A DNA stretch of 64,000 nucleotides. Source: Brachypterus glaber (taxonomy: Eukaryota > Arthropoda > Insecta > Coleoptera > Kateretidae). The notes under the pieces are model-generated. The model saw only the letters and a list, made by a program, of their open reading frames with translations, ran no database searches and was not told where the DNA came from. Location of the stretch: the NCBI GenBank assembly GCA_958510825.1, contig OY294045.1, positions 13,629,916 through 13,693,915 on the forward strand, given 5' to 3'. The translations under genes and the position numbers were made by a program. Each line of letters begins with the position of its first letter. The stretch's first letter is position 1. Below are positions 21,450-32,570 of this stretch, piece after piece.

Positions 21450-21890
21450 ATCAAAAAAGTTGCATATTTCATGGATTAAAAACATAAAAGTTGCATATTT
21501 CATGGGTAAACAAAATAAAATTATAAATTTTTAATTTTGGGAAAAAAAGTTTTAAATTTCATGGCTTAAAAATATAAAAGTTGGGATTTTTAAACCTTAG
21601 AATAAAAAAATTTGCATATTTCATGGATTAAAAATATAAAAGTTGCATATTTTTTCATGGGATAAACATAATAAAATAATACATTTTTAATTTTGGGAAA
21701 AAAGTGGTAAATTTCATGTATTAAAAATATAAAAGTTGGGTTTTTCAAAAAACTTGCATATTTCGTGGACTCAAAATATCAAAACTTGCATATTTCATGA
21801 GTTAAAAATAATAAAATTATAAATTTTTAATCTTGTGAAAAAAGTTGTAAACCTTATAGATTAAGAAATATAAATGTTTTTTTCGATAAT
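21450..21890. repeat. Degenerate higher-order tandem array
   Basis: Subunits of ~35 bp built on AAAAGTTGCATATTTCATGG and ATTAAAAATATAAAAGTTG are arranged in about three larger blocks of ~145-160 bp, each ending with a TAAATTTTTAATTTTGGGAA-like piece. Decayed local satellite, non-coding. Confidence 0.75.
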
Positions 21891-22423
21891 AAATAGATAA
21901 ATAGAATAAAATCGTCCTTAGGTCTCGTAGAATCTACGTACAGAAACAGAAATGGGTTAATTTGAAGTTAATTTAAATTGTCCTACCACCGCATCGTGAA
22001 TTATTTATAAATACTTCGTTTGAAGTATTTTAGTGACAACTATTTGTACTATATTAATATAGTTAGCTTTACTTGTTAATTTGTAGTTATAATATTATAT
22101 AATAGTTTATCTTCATCTCTCTTATTTTTATCGTTAATAATAGAATTATTTTCTAAAGATATCCATATAAGGGACTAAAAGGTGAAATTAACTTTATAAT
22201 AATATATATTCGCATTTTGCTGTATAAATTGTGTCCCTTCTGTCACGATTTTACTAATAACTGTTTTTCTTGTTACAAACAAGGCATTATGAAGATTATG
22301 TAATAATTCGTAATAATTACGGTGTGGGATCACGTATACGCAAAAATTATATACTATTCACTAGGTATATTAGTCTCATAAAATATGCCTTCCACTTTAT
22401 AGATTTATTATACACTGTAAACC
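21891..22423. other. No gene recognised
   Basis: AT-rich unique-looking sequence. Confidence 0.4.
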
Positions 22424-23246
22424 TACACTGTAAAAACTGCATGTAAAATAATGTAAAAATACATGAATTTACATAGTACGGAATATTAAATTTACTATTC
22501 TGGACTATGCATAATTCATGAATTTATGTAAAATAATGTAAAAGAATGTAAAAGTATGTAAAATAATGTAAAAGAATGTAAAAGAATGTAAAATAATGTA
22601 AAAAAATATATTTACATTGATTCACATTATTTTAAGGCGCGCGTGCGCTTTGGACAATAACCAAGAAGGCGTCGCATCATAAGACGGACCGTTTAATATT
22701 GTTATTGTTAGAGAGATAACGACGCATGCTGATAGGTTAAAGTGTTTAAAGTGTAAAAAAAGGTAAATATTATTTATGTACGATATTTAAATGCTTTATT
22801 TGTAGCCCAAAATTTACATTCATTATAAATTACGATCTTTATCAACCAATAGATCTTTAAGGAAAGATGTAAGCAGTTTATACTCTTATTAAGGGTGCAA
22901 ATCGTTTGGTTTATTAAACCAAATGAACTTTACGCTACGATATTTCAAAAAAGCTTTGACACAGAGACTTGTTATTTGGAACATTTTCTAAGTAGTAAAT
23001 ATTTTTTTTTTCAAATTTCAAGTCTCTATGTCAAAAAGTCCAAACCATTCTGGACTATGTAATTTTTACCGTTCGGGTCTATGCAAAATATTACCATTCT
23101 GGACTATGTAATTTTTACTGTTCCGGTCTATGCAAAATATTACCATTAAGGACTATGTAATTTTTACCATTCCGGTCTATGGCAACATATTACCATTTAC
23201 GGACTATGTAATTTAATGTAATTTATTTTTACCGTTTTACCGTGTA
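22424..23246 (-). mobile_element. TACACKGTAAAAA MITE (copy B), uninterrupted
   Basis: Complement of the 4385 copy: starts TACACTGTAAAAACTGCATG, has the decamer array as GAATGTAAAA (22535-22620), the GCGCGCGTGCGCTTTGG-like block, CAAGTCTCTATGTCAAAAAG and ends ACCGTGTA. Because it is continuous, it shows where the LINE entered copy A. 823 bp. Confidence 0.8.
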
Positions 23247-23364
23247 TACTGGTAGAAAACCGAATTTAAGCAATTATAATTAATAATGATAAAATAAGGT
23301 TATGATTACTAAAACATTTTTTGCTGACAATTATCAAAAGTTTAGCAGTTGCGTGATCCGTACC

Positions 23365-23617
23365 CAACGAACTAATAACTCTTCTCTCTAGAATAGGCAT
23401 TTCATTTGTAAAAACTGAAAAAAACGTAGCCAACATATACATTTGTCTCTCTTACTAGCACAGCTTTGTTCTAACAGAGACAACAATAACAGTTACTGGT
23501 GATTGTTATTGTTCAGGTCTGAATATACCTACTATTTGTTTACAAACAAACCGAGATGTTGGCGATACTTTAAATTAACGGTATGCGAATTCTAGAGAGA
23601 AGAGTTGTTAGTTCGTT
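23365..23617. mobile_element. 253-bp TIR element, AACGAACTAA ends
   Basis: AACGAACTAATAACTCTTCT plus CTCTAGAAT at 23365-23393 is inverted at 23590-23617 with one mismatch, a 28-bp terminal repeat. The interior pairs GTTGTTATTGT-like words and is non-coding. Confidence 0.65.
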
Positions 23618-23742
23618 GTCCATGCCAAAAGTTTGGTCCACAAATAAGCCTCAAGGGAGCTACGCCCCTCTCAAGAATCAGTCTAAACTTCGGCAAAAAA
23701 GTGATAACGACCCCCATTTTGCACGCTCCTGGTTAAATTTGC
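23618..23742. mobile_element. TACAGG foldback family fragment
   Basis: Contains AAGGGAGCTACGCCCCT-like sequence and AAAAGTGATAACGACCCCCA followed by CGCTCCTGGTTAAA, both found inside the 8575 and 15702 elements. Internally deleted remnant. Confidence 0.5.
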
Positions 23743-23817
23743 CAAATAAAACTTACATAAGATGAGAAAAATTTTATTGCTGTAGTTCTTTGTTTTAGAT
23801 ATATTTAATAAAAATCC

Positions 23818-24543
23818 TACCTAAACGCATTTTCACATCACCATCCCTCTCAAAAACGCTCGGTAGTTAATTCACTTGTTCATAGGGCTTTCATGATTTC
23901 AGACAAGAATTCCCTAGACACAGAACTCCTTAAACTAACCAAAGCCTTGACCATGAACGGTTATACCAAAAAAGACATTAATAAGACCATATACAAATAC
24001 AGAAATCCCAGACCCAAACAACAGGACAATAGTGACAATGACAGACAGACACAAGTTATACTTCCCTATGTAAGCGGTATCACGGATAAAATAGGCAAAC
24101 TTTTGAAGAAGTCAAATATTAAGCCTATATTTCGGTCCAACCAAAAATTAGGTCAATGTTTGACTTCAACAAAAGACAAAATACCCCTGAGTTCAGAAGG
24201 CGTATATAAAATACCCTGCTCCTGTGGTACGGTTTACATAGGTGAAACTAAGAGAAAAATTTCTACGAGACTTCAAGAGCATGAGCGTAATATAAGAAAG
24301 AAACAAATTTCCTTATCGGCAGTAGCCGAACATGTACATGAAACAGGTCATAAAATCAATTTGTCTGAAACAAAACAAATATTAACAGAAAACAGAAAAA
24401 TGCCAAGGAAGATACGGGAATCGATAGAAATCATCAAGCATCCTAACAATATCAATCGGGACACTGGTTACCACTTACCTGCAATATGGAAGTCTTTGAT
24501 AGGAAAAACCTCGTCACGGGTGAATAACCACAACTCGTCATAA
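23818..24543 (+). CDS. Penelope-like RT C-terminus with GIY-YIG endonuclease (partial)
   Basis: The frame is open from about 23818, upstream of the first ATG (23893). It reads SYLNAFSHHHPSQKRSVVNS and LVHRAF before that ATG, matching the conserved end of the Penelope RT thumb, so the real start lies upstream and is lost. Counted from the ATG (216 codons): linker 1-100, with a basic Asn/Lys-rich part; GIY-YIG domain from 103, seen as GVYKIPCSCG and VYIGETKR (114-121) with Arg126 and His130; HVHETGH at 147-153; the conserved Glu region RESIEI at 175-180. The CxC after GVY and the His residues fit the zinc-binding insertion of Penelope endonucleases. The domain nicks target DNA for reverse transcription. 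All catalytic landmarks look intact, but the protein lacks its polymerase. Confidence 0.88.
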   Translation, partial: YLNAFSHHHPSQKRSVVNSLVHRAFMISDKNSLDTELLKLTKALTMNGYTKKDINKTIYKYRNPRPKQQDNSDNDRQTQVILPYVSGITDKIGKLLKKSNIKPIFRSNQKLGQCLTSTKDKIPLSSEGVYKIPCSCGTVYIGETKRKISTRLQEHERNIRKKQISLSAVAEHVHETGHKINLSETKQILTENRKMPRKIRESIEIIKHPNNINRDTGYHLPAIWKSLIGKTSSRVNNHNSS

Positions 24544-24586
24544 ATAGTGACACAAGTTGATTCGAAACTTAGTTTCAGATTAATCC

Positions 24587-24621
24587 CTGAAGATGTCTCT
24601 AGTAGTAAGAGACGAAACGTC
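24587..24621 (+). ncRNA. Candidate hammerhead ribozyme core in Penelope 3' region
   Basis: CTGAAGA (24587-24593) fits the CUGANGA core; GTCTC (24595-24599) and GAGAC (24609-24613) form a perfect stem II around a 9-nt loop; GAAAC (24614-24618) is followed by GTC (24619-24621), a legal cleavage triplet. Stem III would be only ACGU, which is palindromic, so activity would probably need a dimer, as proposed for minimal hammerheads. Hammerheads are known from Penelope-like terminal repeats; activity here is inference. Confidence 0.6.
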
Positions 24622-24690
24622 GGAAAGTGAAAATTTATTAACACGGTCTAAACCCGAAAGTGAAAGTTCTTTATATCGTAATGGCCGTGA

Positions 24691-25484
24691 AAGCTTAAAA
24701 TCTAAAATAAAAATCCTATTTTAGACGGACATGATTTCTGGATGTAAAATGCCCCTTTTTAGTACCTCTATAGAAATGTTAAATTGTTTATTTTCCATGA
24801 ATGTAAATTTTTAAAATTAAAATGTTTTGATTTCGGCCGAAACTAAAATAAAAAACCTTTGACGCATTAATGCCCTAATGAAAAGCAATAATAAAGTTAC
24901 ACAAACATCAATTCACCTGTTTCTATGTTAATAAGTATTCCAGCTATAACATCAATTGTCAATCATTTCACCATTGATCTCAATCAATAAAAAATATTCC
25001 CCTTATTCAATATAATCGATTAGGGTGGCAAATCGATTGACTTATTGTTAACAGGTGTACAATACCACAATAACACCCGAAATCTATCCCTAACGCGTGT
25101 CGAAACCACTTCTTTCTCAGTGAAGACCAATATTTTTTACCTGATCCCAATTACTTTAGCTATAGTGCCTATATGTATTATAATACCTAATATATCTGCC
25201 AAATTGATTTTTAATCTATTATAATAGTGACTAATAGACTTTGTAAAAAGGGTTTGCTTTTAGATTTCTAATAGGTAAAGAATAGATGATATATTTATTA
25301 TATCAGGGTTAAAGTCAATGATCATAAAAAACTGAGTTCATAGGTAGGATTTCAAGAGAATCAATAAATTGAGATTTATCGTCAAAATTGTAAAATATCA
25401 AGGCAAGGCTGGAGTTACCTTGTCAAGAGTCAAGAAACTTGATTAAGGCTTGAAGGCAAGTTTAGGCATCTGGACTCCTAAAGA
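24691..25484. other. No gene recognised
   Basis: AT-rich; CAAGGC/GTCAAG words are common near 25395-25480, possibly the outer, decayed part of the next foldback. Confidence 0.4.
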
Positions 25485-26080
25485 TCGATTCAGGCATAAT
25501 TACCACTAACTTCACTAAACTGAATTAAGAAATAAAGAAAATTAAGAAACATAACCTCAAATTCTATAATAAATTTCGCGTGGTATGCGATAATTAAGAT
25601 AAAAGATAAAATATAGCATAAAATAATGATAGAATCTTAAAATACACCAAAGAAAAAGAAGAATTTCTGAAATACACAAACTTTAGTGCAAAATTTTATA
25701 AACAATTGTTATCAAAGTATCAAAATAAAAATGAAGATGGTGACACCTCTGTATTTTAAAACTCGTACATTTTCAGTGTTAAGGAAAAACACAGTAGTTA
25801 CATAAGAAAATACAAGGTTCATTTGGAGTTAAGTTGGTTTTAAAACATGATTTTTAGACTCAATAACTGCAAATATTAATATTCCTCCTATTTGTTTCTT
25901 TTTACTTATTCAGTCGTATTTACACATGCTTATTATCTATTTGACAATTACCTTATTCTTGCATACCGCGGAAAATTTATTATAGAATTTGAGGTTATGT
26001 TTCTTAATTATCTTAATTTCTTAATTCAGTTTAATGAAGTTAGTGATAATTATGCCTGAATCGACCTTAACTAAGTTTTT
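25485..26080. mobile_element. Foldback element with ~105-bp arms
   Basis: GATCGATTCAGGCATAATTA at 25485 and onward to about 25590 is complementary to 25963-26075 at an estimated 90%, including CATAACCTCAAATTCTATAA. The ~370-bp spacer is AT-rich and non-coding. Confidence 0.75.
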
Positions 26081-26628
26081 ATCCTTTTCATACATACACG
26101 TACTACTTAAAAGTCTTGATTAAGTTCTCTACACAAAAGTCATGGAAATAAAAAATCATTGTCAACAATAAAAGCTTCTCTGCCCTACTGTCGGTATGTT
26201 TTTACGCGTATAATGTTGAGTCTTGAAAATGAAGACTCCCACAAGACGTTAATCGCAGACTCTCCCTAGTCAAGGCAAAAAGTTAAGTCAAGAAAGAGCA
26301 AGGCAAAAGTTGCTTTTGAAAAGCAATTTACCTATCTCTTGTCTCCAAATCAAGATACTCCAAAAGGGAAACTAGAAGTTCCGTTTTTCGATTCGAGTGA
26401 TTTTATTGTATTATTTATATAAATAGAACTGATGACTTAAATATTAAGTCGTCTAGTCAACTTAACTATTAACTCAAATAAAGTAAAACTTAATTTAGTA
26501 ATTACTTATGCAATAATTGAATTAAAATACTGCGTTAAAATTAAAATTCTCTTCTTTATTTAATTTTCACTGTCCTTAAAAGCTTTAGGTACTTTGATTT
26601 CAATTATTTTTATAGTTAGAAGCTTTTA
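26081..26628. other. No gene recognised
   Basis: Contains GTCAAGGCAAAA-type words near 26270-26310 similar to those left of the foldback. No coding frame. Confidence 0.4.
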
Positions 26629-27364
26629 TACAGCCTGTTCCAGAACTCGCGTACCGAAATTTAAGAGGTGATTCTACATCCAAAAATATGAAAAAAAGTT
26701 TCTATAAAGATTGGTCCGGAAATGAGCCCTAAGGGAGCTACGCCCCTTCGAAGATGACGTATTGAATGGGCAACAAAAAAAAGCACCAATAAAATTTTAA
26801 TGCTGCAGGGTGATTCTTCATTTAAAACTGAGCAAAAAAGTATTATACACCAAAACACCTAAATTTAATATTAAAGGAGTAATAGCCTTTTAAAAAGTAA
26901 CGTTTTTGGTGGCACAAAATGTTACTTCCTCTTAATTGCATTTTTTTTTTGATAACGGTTGCTCCTACAGTGTTACACTATATGATATTTTATATGTATT
27001 TTTACTCTAGAAATAAATATTTTTTACAACAAATCCAAAAAACATACACATAGAAAAGTTTGGGGCAAAAATGTTTTAATCCTCATATATTTTGTCCGTC
27101 TGGGCACGCCTCTGGATAAATTAAAAAAATAAATTAACATAAACTTATTGCCCTTATTAATACTAGTATACATGCAAAAGCTCGCCGCTCTAGCTTAAAC
27201 GGTACCCGAGTTATTAATTAAAAACCTTATTTTTATTACAATTTTAAAGGGCCCTAGATCCCTTAGGGCTCATTTCCGGACCAACCTTTATAGGAACTTT
27301 TTTTATATTTTGGATCTAGAATCACCTCTTAAATTTTGGCATGCCAGTTATGGATCACCCTGTA
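26629..27364. mobile_element. Long-TIR foldback MITE, TACAGG family (copy 2, reversed)
   Basis: Near full-length reverse copy of 97-822: it shares the CCAATAAAATTTTAATGCTG core, the CCACCAAAAACGTTAC-like block, the GAGGCGTACC-like block and both ends. Estimated identity 85-90%. Confidence 0.75.
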
Positions 27365-28292
27365 TCTATTTTTTTTTTTAATAAATCAATAGGTACTTTT
27401 ATTTTTATTCCAAAATATAAAGAAATATAATATAAATATTAATCCAAGATTTAAATATAAATTTAAAAATTAAATTTACTTTTCAGTATTCAGTATTATT
27501 TTAAATTAATTTTGTATTCAGTATTACTTTAAATTAATGTTTGTATTAAAAATACTGATTAAAATTTTTATAAGAATATGAAATATCATGAAAAGTGAAA
27601 ATATAGCTCGAAGCAACCATTGTATTTAAAATTGAAAATTGAGAAGGGTATTAGCATTTTTATGTTTATACGTTTTCCATGAAAAACACTGCCGTTCTAA
27701 ACTTAAAGAGGTGTCATCAAATGATATTTGGCCAAAAAAAAATGTTTTTATTTTTCTTTTATTTATTTATTCCTGTCTGGCCACTTGCAATTCTATATAC
27801 GAAATACATACTACAAACAGAGAAATGATTATTACAAATAAGTATGTTATATTTAGATCAAGTGGCTCATCATAATATTTTCAAGCATGTTAAGTACTAT
27901 AAGTAAGACTTACTTAATAGGTAATGAAAAATAGTACTGTTACTAATTTTTTGAAGATAAGAACTAATTGTACTTATTGAATAAATTTATATTTTTTTTA
28001 AGTTAGTTAAATTTGTTTATATCAAGTATTTTTATAGTTGCAGCCAGTATCACACAATTATCACAAATACTTCATAAAAGAATGTTTTTTCTTTGTGTGT
28101 ACTATGTGTGGCACATTTTTCTATTCATCATCATCATCATTTTTAAAACTAACGCAATTGAAATAAATTAAAGGAACATTTTAATCATACTTATTTTAAG
28201 AATTCTTTTAGCTTGGTCCAAAAAGTCCAAACCAAGCCAGTCCCTTTGTAGAAAAATGTTGAAAATCATTTCTAAATATAAGCAGCTAATAT
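27365..28292. other. No gene; possible LINE tail near 27750
   Basis: TTTATTTATTTATTCCTGTC at 27757-27776 resembles a reversed LINE 3' tail followed by element sequence, which explains the short frame 27639-27875. A (TCA)5 run is at 28127-28141. The 14-mer AAAAAGTCCAAACC occurs at 28220-28233. Confidence 0.45.
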
Positions 28293-28528
28293 ATTTTTGA
28301 TTTAAAAGAAGCATTTGAAATCATAGATCAAAAAACACAATTAAAGTAAAATGAACTATTATGAAAAAGGTTGTAAAATGTTTTTAGTTGCTTTAAAAAT
28401 TTTTTAAAACGTCAAAAGCCATAGATAAAAACATGACAAAATTAAAAAATATATATATAAATCTAGGTGTTCCCCATGGCAGTGTACTTGGGCCATTACT
28501 GTTTTTAATTTCTATTAATGATTTCTCG
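28293..28528 (+). pseudogene. Decayed non-LTR RT fragment
   Basis: IFDLKEAFEIIDQKTQLK at 28293-28346 is RT motif A with its Asp; NLGVPHGSVLGPLLFLISIN followed by DFS at 28460-28528 is motif B in another frame. The ~115 bp between match the expected linker poorly and contain stops. An older insertion, distinct from the intact LINE just downstream. Confidence 0.7.
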
Positions 28529-28839
28529 AGATATGCCTATAATTAAATATGTTGCTTTTTGATAAAATATAGAGAATAGCAAAAAAATTATTTTAACTGA
28601 CTAGTTTTTATTCCAATATTAAATTGAGATACAACTTTAAGCCTAGAACGGTAAAATAGCCAACTCTATAATCCGAATAAATTAATTATACATTCTGAGT
28701 AAAACCGACCGAAATACAATTAAAATTACAAAATACTAAATTAACTGCCAATTACACGAATTATATCCAATGATATGGATACCTACTGCGTGTCATTAAC
28801 ATTTTTTATGCAAATTAAATGTTGTAGGTATATAAAGTT

Positions 28840-31052
28840 ATTAAATATGATATTAATATAGCTGTCCAACAATTTTATAACAAAATGTATGAGGCATTAT
28901 CATTATATGTCCCTATGGCCAGATTCAAAAGCACTGAATTTCCTTCCTGGTATACACTTCCTTTAAAGCAATTAATTTTTAAAAAGAAAGCTGCCCACAA
29001 AAAATATAAACAAACTAATTCAGATAACGATTATTTAATCTTTCACAGATTGCGCTCAGAGTGCATAGAACTAACCAATCAAACTTTTAAGAATTACCTA
29101 CATAATATTGAGGAGAAAATCAACTCTAATGCCAACGAGTTTTGGAAATATGCTAGCACAAAAAACCAGGGATTTGAATGTCCAAACACAATGTATTTTA
29201 ATGATAAGATTAGTTCAAACGGAAAAGATACAGTAAACTTGTTTGCTGAGTTCTTTTCCTCAGTTTATACAGATAACCCTTCTGACCCACCTCAGGAATA
29301 CAAATTTGATAATACCGTTCAAATAAACCAAATGTCTTTCAGTTCTTGTGATGTTTTAGGAGCTATAAATAAACTAAAACCCACTAATTCATGCGGACCT
29401 GACGGAATACCTAATTCAATACTGATAGGGTGTAAAGATGTAATTGTGGAGATCTTAACCAAGTTGTTTAATTTATCTTTGAGCACGGGAGTTTTCCCAA
29501 AAATGTGGAAATCATGCTACATTACGCCAATTTTCAAATCAGGTAATAAAGAAAATATCTCAAATTATCGCGGGGTATGTAAACAATCTGCTGTGCCAAA
29601 GATATTGGATAGCTTGGTTACAGCAGAATTAACGTGGGCGACTAAAAATATTATCAACACTGCTCAACACGGATTTTGCGAGGGAAAATCCACAGTGACT
29701 AATTTGCTACTCTATCAGGATTATATACTTAATGCTTTTGAACTAGGATACCAAGTAGATTCCATTTATGCAGATGTACAAAAGGCTTTTGACACTGTTC
29801 CTCACAAATTTCTATTTAAAAAGCTGGAAGCATTAGGTATTTATGGTATGCTACTGAAGTGGATTGTCAGTTTTTTATCCGACCGAACACAACAAGTGAA
29901 AATAAAAAACTTTGTTTCCTTTTGTATACTTGTAACCTCTGGAGTATCTCAGGGCTCACATATTGGACCTCTCCTTTTTCTTTTATTTATAAACGATATT
30001 GTTTTGGTAATAAAATATTGTGAAATACTACTGTTTGCAGATGACCTAAAGTTATATAAGATGGTGCGGTCAATCTGTGATCAGTATCTTGTTCAGTGTG
30101 ACATGGATAATTTAATTATTTGGTTTAAAAAACATGGTATGACCTTAAACATAAGTAAATGCTACTCAATTACGTTTCATAGAATCTTAAGACCTTTAGA
30201 AAGCTATTATGAAATGAATGGTACCCAACTACAAATAGTTGAAGAAATTAAAGATTTAGGAGTTGTCTTCGACAAACAGTTAAACTTCAACAGTCACATA
30301 CGGGGTTGTGTCATGAAAACCCTACAAATTCTAGGCTATGTTACAAGAATGAGTGGTGAATTCACAGTTGAGACCTATAAACACCTTTACTGCACTATAG
30401 TAAGACCTAACCTTGAATACGCAGCAGTAATATGGTCACCATGCTACCAAATCAATATCAATTTAATAGAATCTGTCCAACGTCGCTTTATGAGGATTGC
30501 AGGATATAGACTTGGTATAACAAGAGAAAACTTTGTTTATAACTATGCAGCTATTAACGATCGGATAAAGGTTGACACTCTACTTCAGCGTCGTTATAAA
30601 TCTGATCTTTGCATTCTTAACTCAGTACTGTCTGGAAAACTAGAATGTCCCACTATTTTGGCTAAAATCAATTTTAACACAAATTACAGGACGCGAACAA
30701 ATTTTTTATTTTATATAGGTTTTCATAACTCCAATTATACATACCATAGCCCATTGAACAGAATGATGCGACTATCAAATTTAAATCCGATGGTTAATAT
30801 AACTGGAATATCATTAGGTCAGTTGAAATATAGGTTAAAACGTACTGAGCTAGTCATTCAATAGTTTCAGTCACTCCCCGTTAGAAGATATGTATTTTAT
30901 TTTATTTTCCTACATTCTATTATGTAATCTGATTTTTATGTATTTAATAATTATTTCATATATTTCTAACTTAATTATTATTAATTATTAATTTATTTTA
31001 ACATATTTAATGTGAAAACATTTTTGTAATATTTAAAAAAGGGGGTATCCCG

Positions 31053-31083
<31 letters not shown>

Positions 31084-31090
31084 AAAAATA
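28840..31090 (+). mobile_element. 5'-truncated jockey-group LINE with (AAAT)n tail
   Basis: A 2.25-kb non-LTR retrotransposon 3' part: open frame from about 28828 (after TAG 28825-28827), stop at 30862-30864, ~190-bp 3' UTR, and a TAAA-repeat tail at 31057-31085. The endonuclease domain that would precede the linker is missing. Confidence 0.85.
28885..30864 (+). CDS. LINE reverse transcriptase ORF2, nearly intact C-terminal part
   Basis: The longest frame of the window (659 codons from the first ATG; in frame a further 19 codons upstream). It would polymerise cDNA in target-primed reverse transcription. Seen in order: linker 1-130 (FWKYAS about 86-91), RT from ~150 with NKLKPTNSCGPDGIPNSIL (162-180), SNYRG (226-230), motif A SIYADVQKAFDTV with catalytic Asp297, motif B SGVSQGSHIGPLLFLLFIND (352-371), motif C FADD (384-387), DLGVVFD (457-463), and a C-terminal thumb/connection to 659. 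The catalytic Asp residues are present and there is no stop or frameshift, so this is a recent insertion. Odd: YRG where the family usually has YRP, and SQG for PQG. The jockey/BS-like assignment comes from the SQGSHIGPLLF motif and is tentative. Confidence 0.9.
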   Translation: MYEALSLYVPMARFKSTEFPSWYTLPLKQLIFKKKAAHKKYKQTNSDNDYLIFHRLRSECIELTNQTFKNYLHNIEEKINSNANEFWKYASTKNQGFECPNTMYFNDKISSNGKDTVNLFAEFFSSVYTDNPSDPPQEYKFDNTVQINQMSFSSCDVLGAINKLKPTNSCGPDGIPNSILIGCKDVIVEILTKLFNLSLSTGVFPKMWKSCYITPIFKSGNKENISNYRGVCKQSAVPKILDSLVTAELTWATKNIINTAQHGFCEGKSTVTNLLLYQDYILNAFELGYQVDSIYADVQKAFDTVPHKFLFKKLEALGIYGMLLKWIVSFLSDRTQQVKIKNFVSFCILVTSGVSQGSHIGPLLFLLFINDIVLVIKYCEILLFADDLKLYKMVRSICDQYLVQCDMDNLIIWFKKHGMTLNISKCYSITFHRILRPLESYYEMNGTQLQIVEEIKDLGVVFDKQLNFNSHIRGCVMKTLQILGYVTRMSGEFTVETYKHLYCTIVRPNLEYAAVIWSPCYQININLIESVQRRFMRIAGYRLGITRENFVYNYAAINDRIKVDTLLQRRYKSDLCILNSVLSGKLECPTILAKINFNTNYRTRTNFLFYIGFHNSNYTYHSPLNRMMRLSNLNPMVNITGISLGQLKYRLKRTELVIQ

Positions 31091-31125
31091 TCCTTCATTA
31101 ACTACACTGCAGTATAGTTACATGT

Positions 31126-31373
31126 TTGTTTAACCGCGTACTATTCTACTTAATTATGCATCCCCTAAGTCCATGACTTGTGTGGGCTAGTAGTAGAGGG
31201 AACCACCGGCTTTAACTGACTTACGAACCAGTTTATAGGGATTTACCGCTTCACTTATCGCCTTCGCCAAAATTCAATTATTAATTAACTAAAAGAGGTA
31301 AATCGGCGAGAATTGAACTCTCGCTAGCCGGCTTGTCATACTGAAGCGCTAGCCCGCTCAGCCTTCCTCCCAT
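31126..31373 (-). mobile_element. tRNA-derived SINE (copy 1)
   Basis: On the minus strand the head has A-box-like GGCTGAGCGGGCTAGCGC and B-box-like GAGTTCAATTCTC with a perfect T-arm stem (GCGAGA/TCTCGC), then a body with TTCAATTATT in complement, GGCGAAGGCG, TCAATTAAAGCC-like and GACTTAGGGGATGC. Body shared with copies at 49444-49612 and 58344-58622. It directly follows the LINE tail. Not a functional tRNA: no acceptor closure. Confidence 0.75.
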
Positions 31374-32570
31374 ACAATATAGTAGTATACTACATTGAAT
31401 TGAAGATTTTTTTTAGTGGTTTTTTTTGTGGTCTCATTTTGAAACCACTTCCCTTGAAAAAACTATAAACGTGTTTATTTGATCTTTTTTCTTTTATATG
31501 CTAATTATATTGATATTATTAGGTACTATTGATTTTTTTACTAGCATAATAAATAATGCTTTTTGGATAGACATTTAGGCTGTTCTATAATAAAACTTAT
31601 TTACCATAAATTCACTTTTTTTCACAACCTGACAAATCACAGAACTGCCACATGCCAATAAACACAATTTTGGTTTCACATTTTTTATTAGAAAGCACAT
31701 AATTCACAATTTTTAATTATAAATATATTTTTCACAGTTAAAAAATTCACAAAATTTACATTGAAAAATTAACCCTAATTGTTACTTGGTCTTTATCGGA
31801 CTGCTGTCCAAAATTACCGTTGTATAGGTACTCAGGTCTCATAGTCCTCCCTGCCCCTTATATGAATCTTTATTTAAAATCCCAACCGGACAGCCTTTAT
31901 TTTTAACCCTTTTTTTTTTCTGTTTCTCTATACAGTGGCGGTCTTTATTGTCTTTTATCAAATAAATGGGTAGCAAAAAAAAATCTTAAACAAAAGCTTG
32001 CTTTAGATTTTTATGTTGCATTGAATTATTAGGAATTAAAAGGGGGGTTTTAGAAAATAAAATCATTGCTACCAGGTATTTTTTTAGATATAGGTATTTT
32101 AGAAATTTTGAAAAAGTAAGTTCAACTTATATCAAAGGACTCTTTATATTTTGAGAAAACTTTTATAAATCAGCACAAAAAGGCAATATTTTGAGGGGCA
32201 TTAGATAGGGCCTTAATGTACCTTTTTCTGTCAAGAGTAAGGGTGGAGACACTATAGGGTAACCGCAAACCAGCAACTGTATTTTTAGCCTTTTCCCGTT
32301 TCGCTTCTGGTTGCCTTGACATATTTTTACAGTGGCGTAATGCAAAATTGCACTTGTTATACTTCGCATATTTTTTAATCTTTTGCCTCAATTCTGTTAT
32401 TAGCTAAAGAGAACCCATTTTTTTAGATATTATTTAGATATTGCCTAGTGCAACAATTTTCTTGTAAAATGTGCGCTCATGTAATTTGTGACATCTACTG
32501 TCAAAACGTAGTTACCAACTAATAAATAACAATTTTTACCAGATTTGTTTGTCTCCAGTCTTCTTTTTCC
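31374..32570. other. No gene recognised (1.2 kb)
   Basis: AT-rich; CACAA and TTCACA words repeat at 31610-31760. Minus-strand frames near 32163-32391 overlap one another and lack recognisable features. Confidence 0.4.

Larger units (their letters stand above)
23815..24690 (+). mobile_element. 5'-truncated Penelope-like element
   Basis: The 3' third of a Penelope-like retroelement: end of the RT thumb, linker, GIY-YIG endonuclease and the terminal region with a hammerhead-like core. The usual RT fingers and palm (about 1.5-2 kb upstream) are missing; a TAA stop at about 23808 marks the break. Confidence 0.85.
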
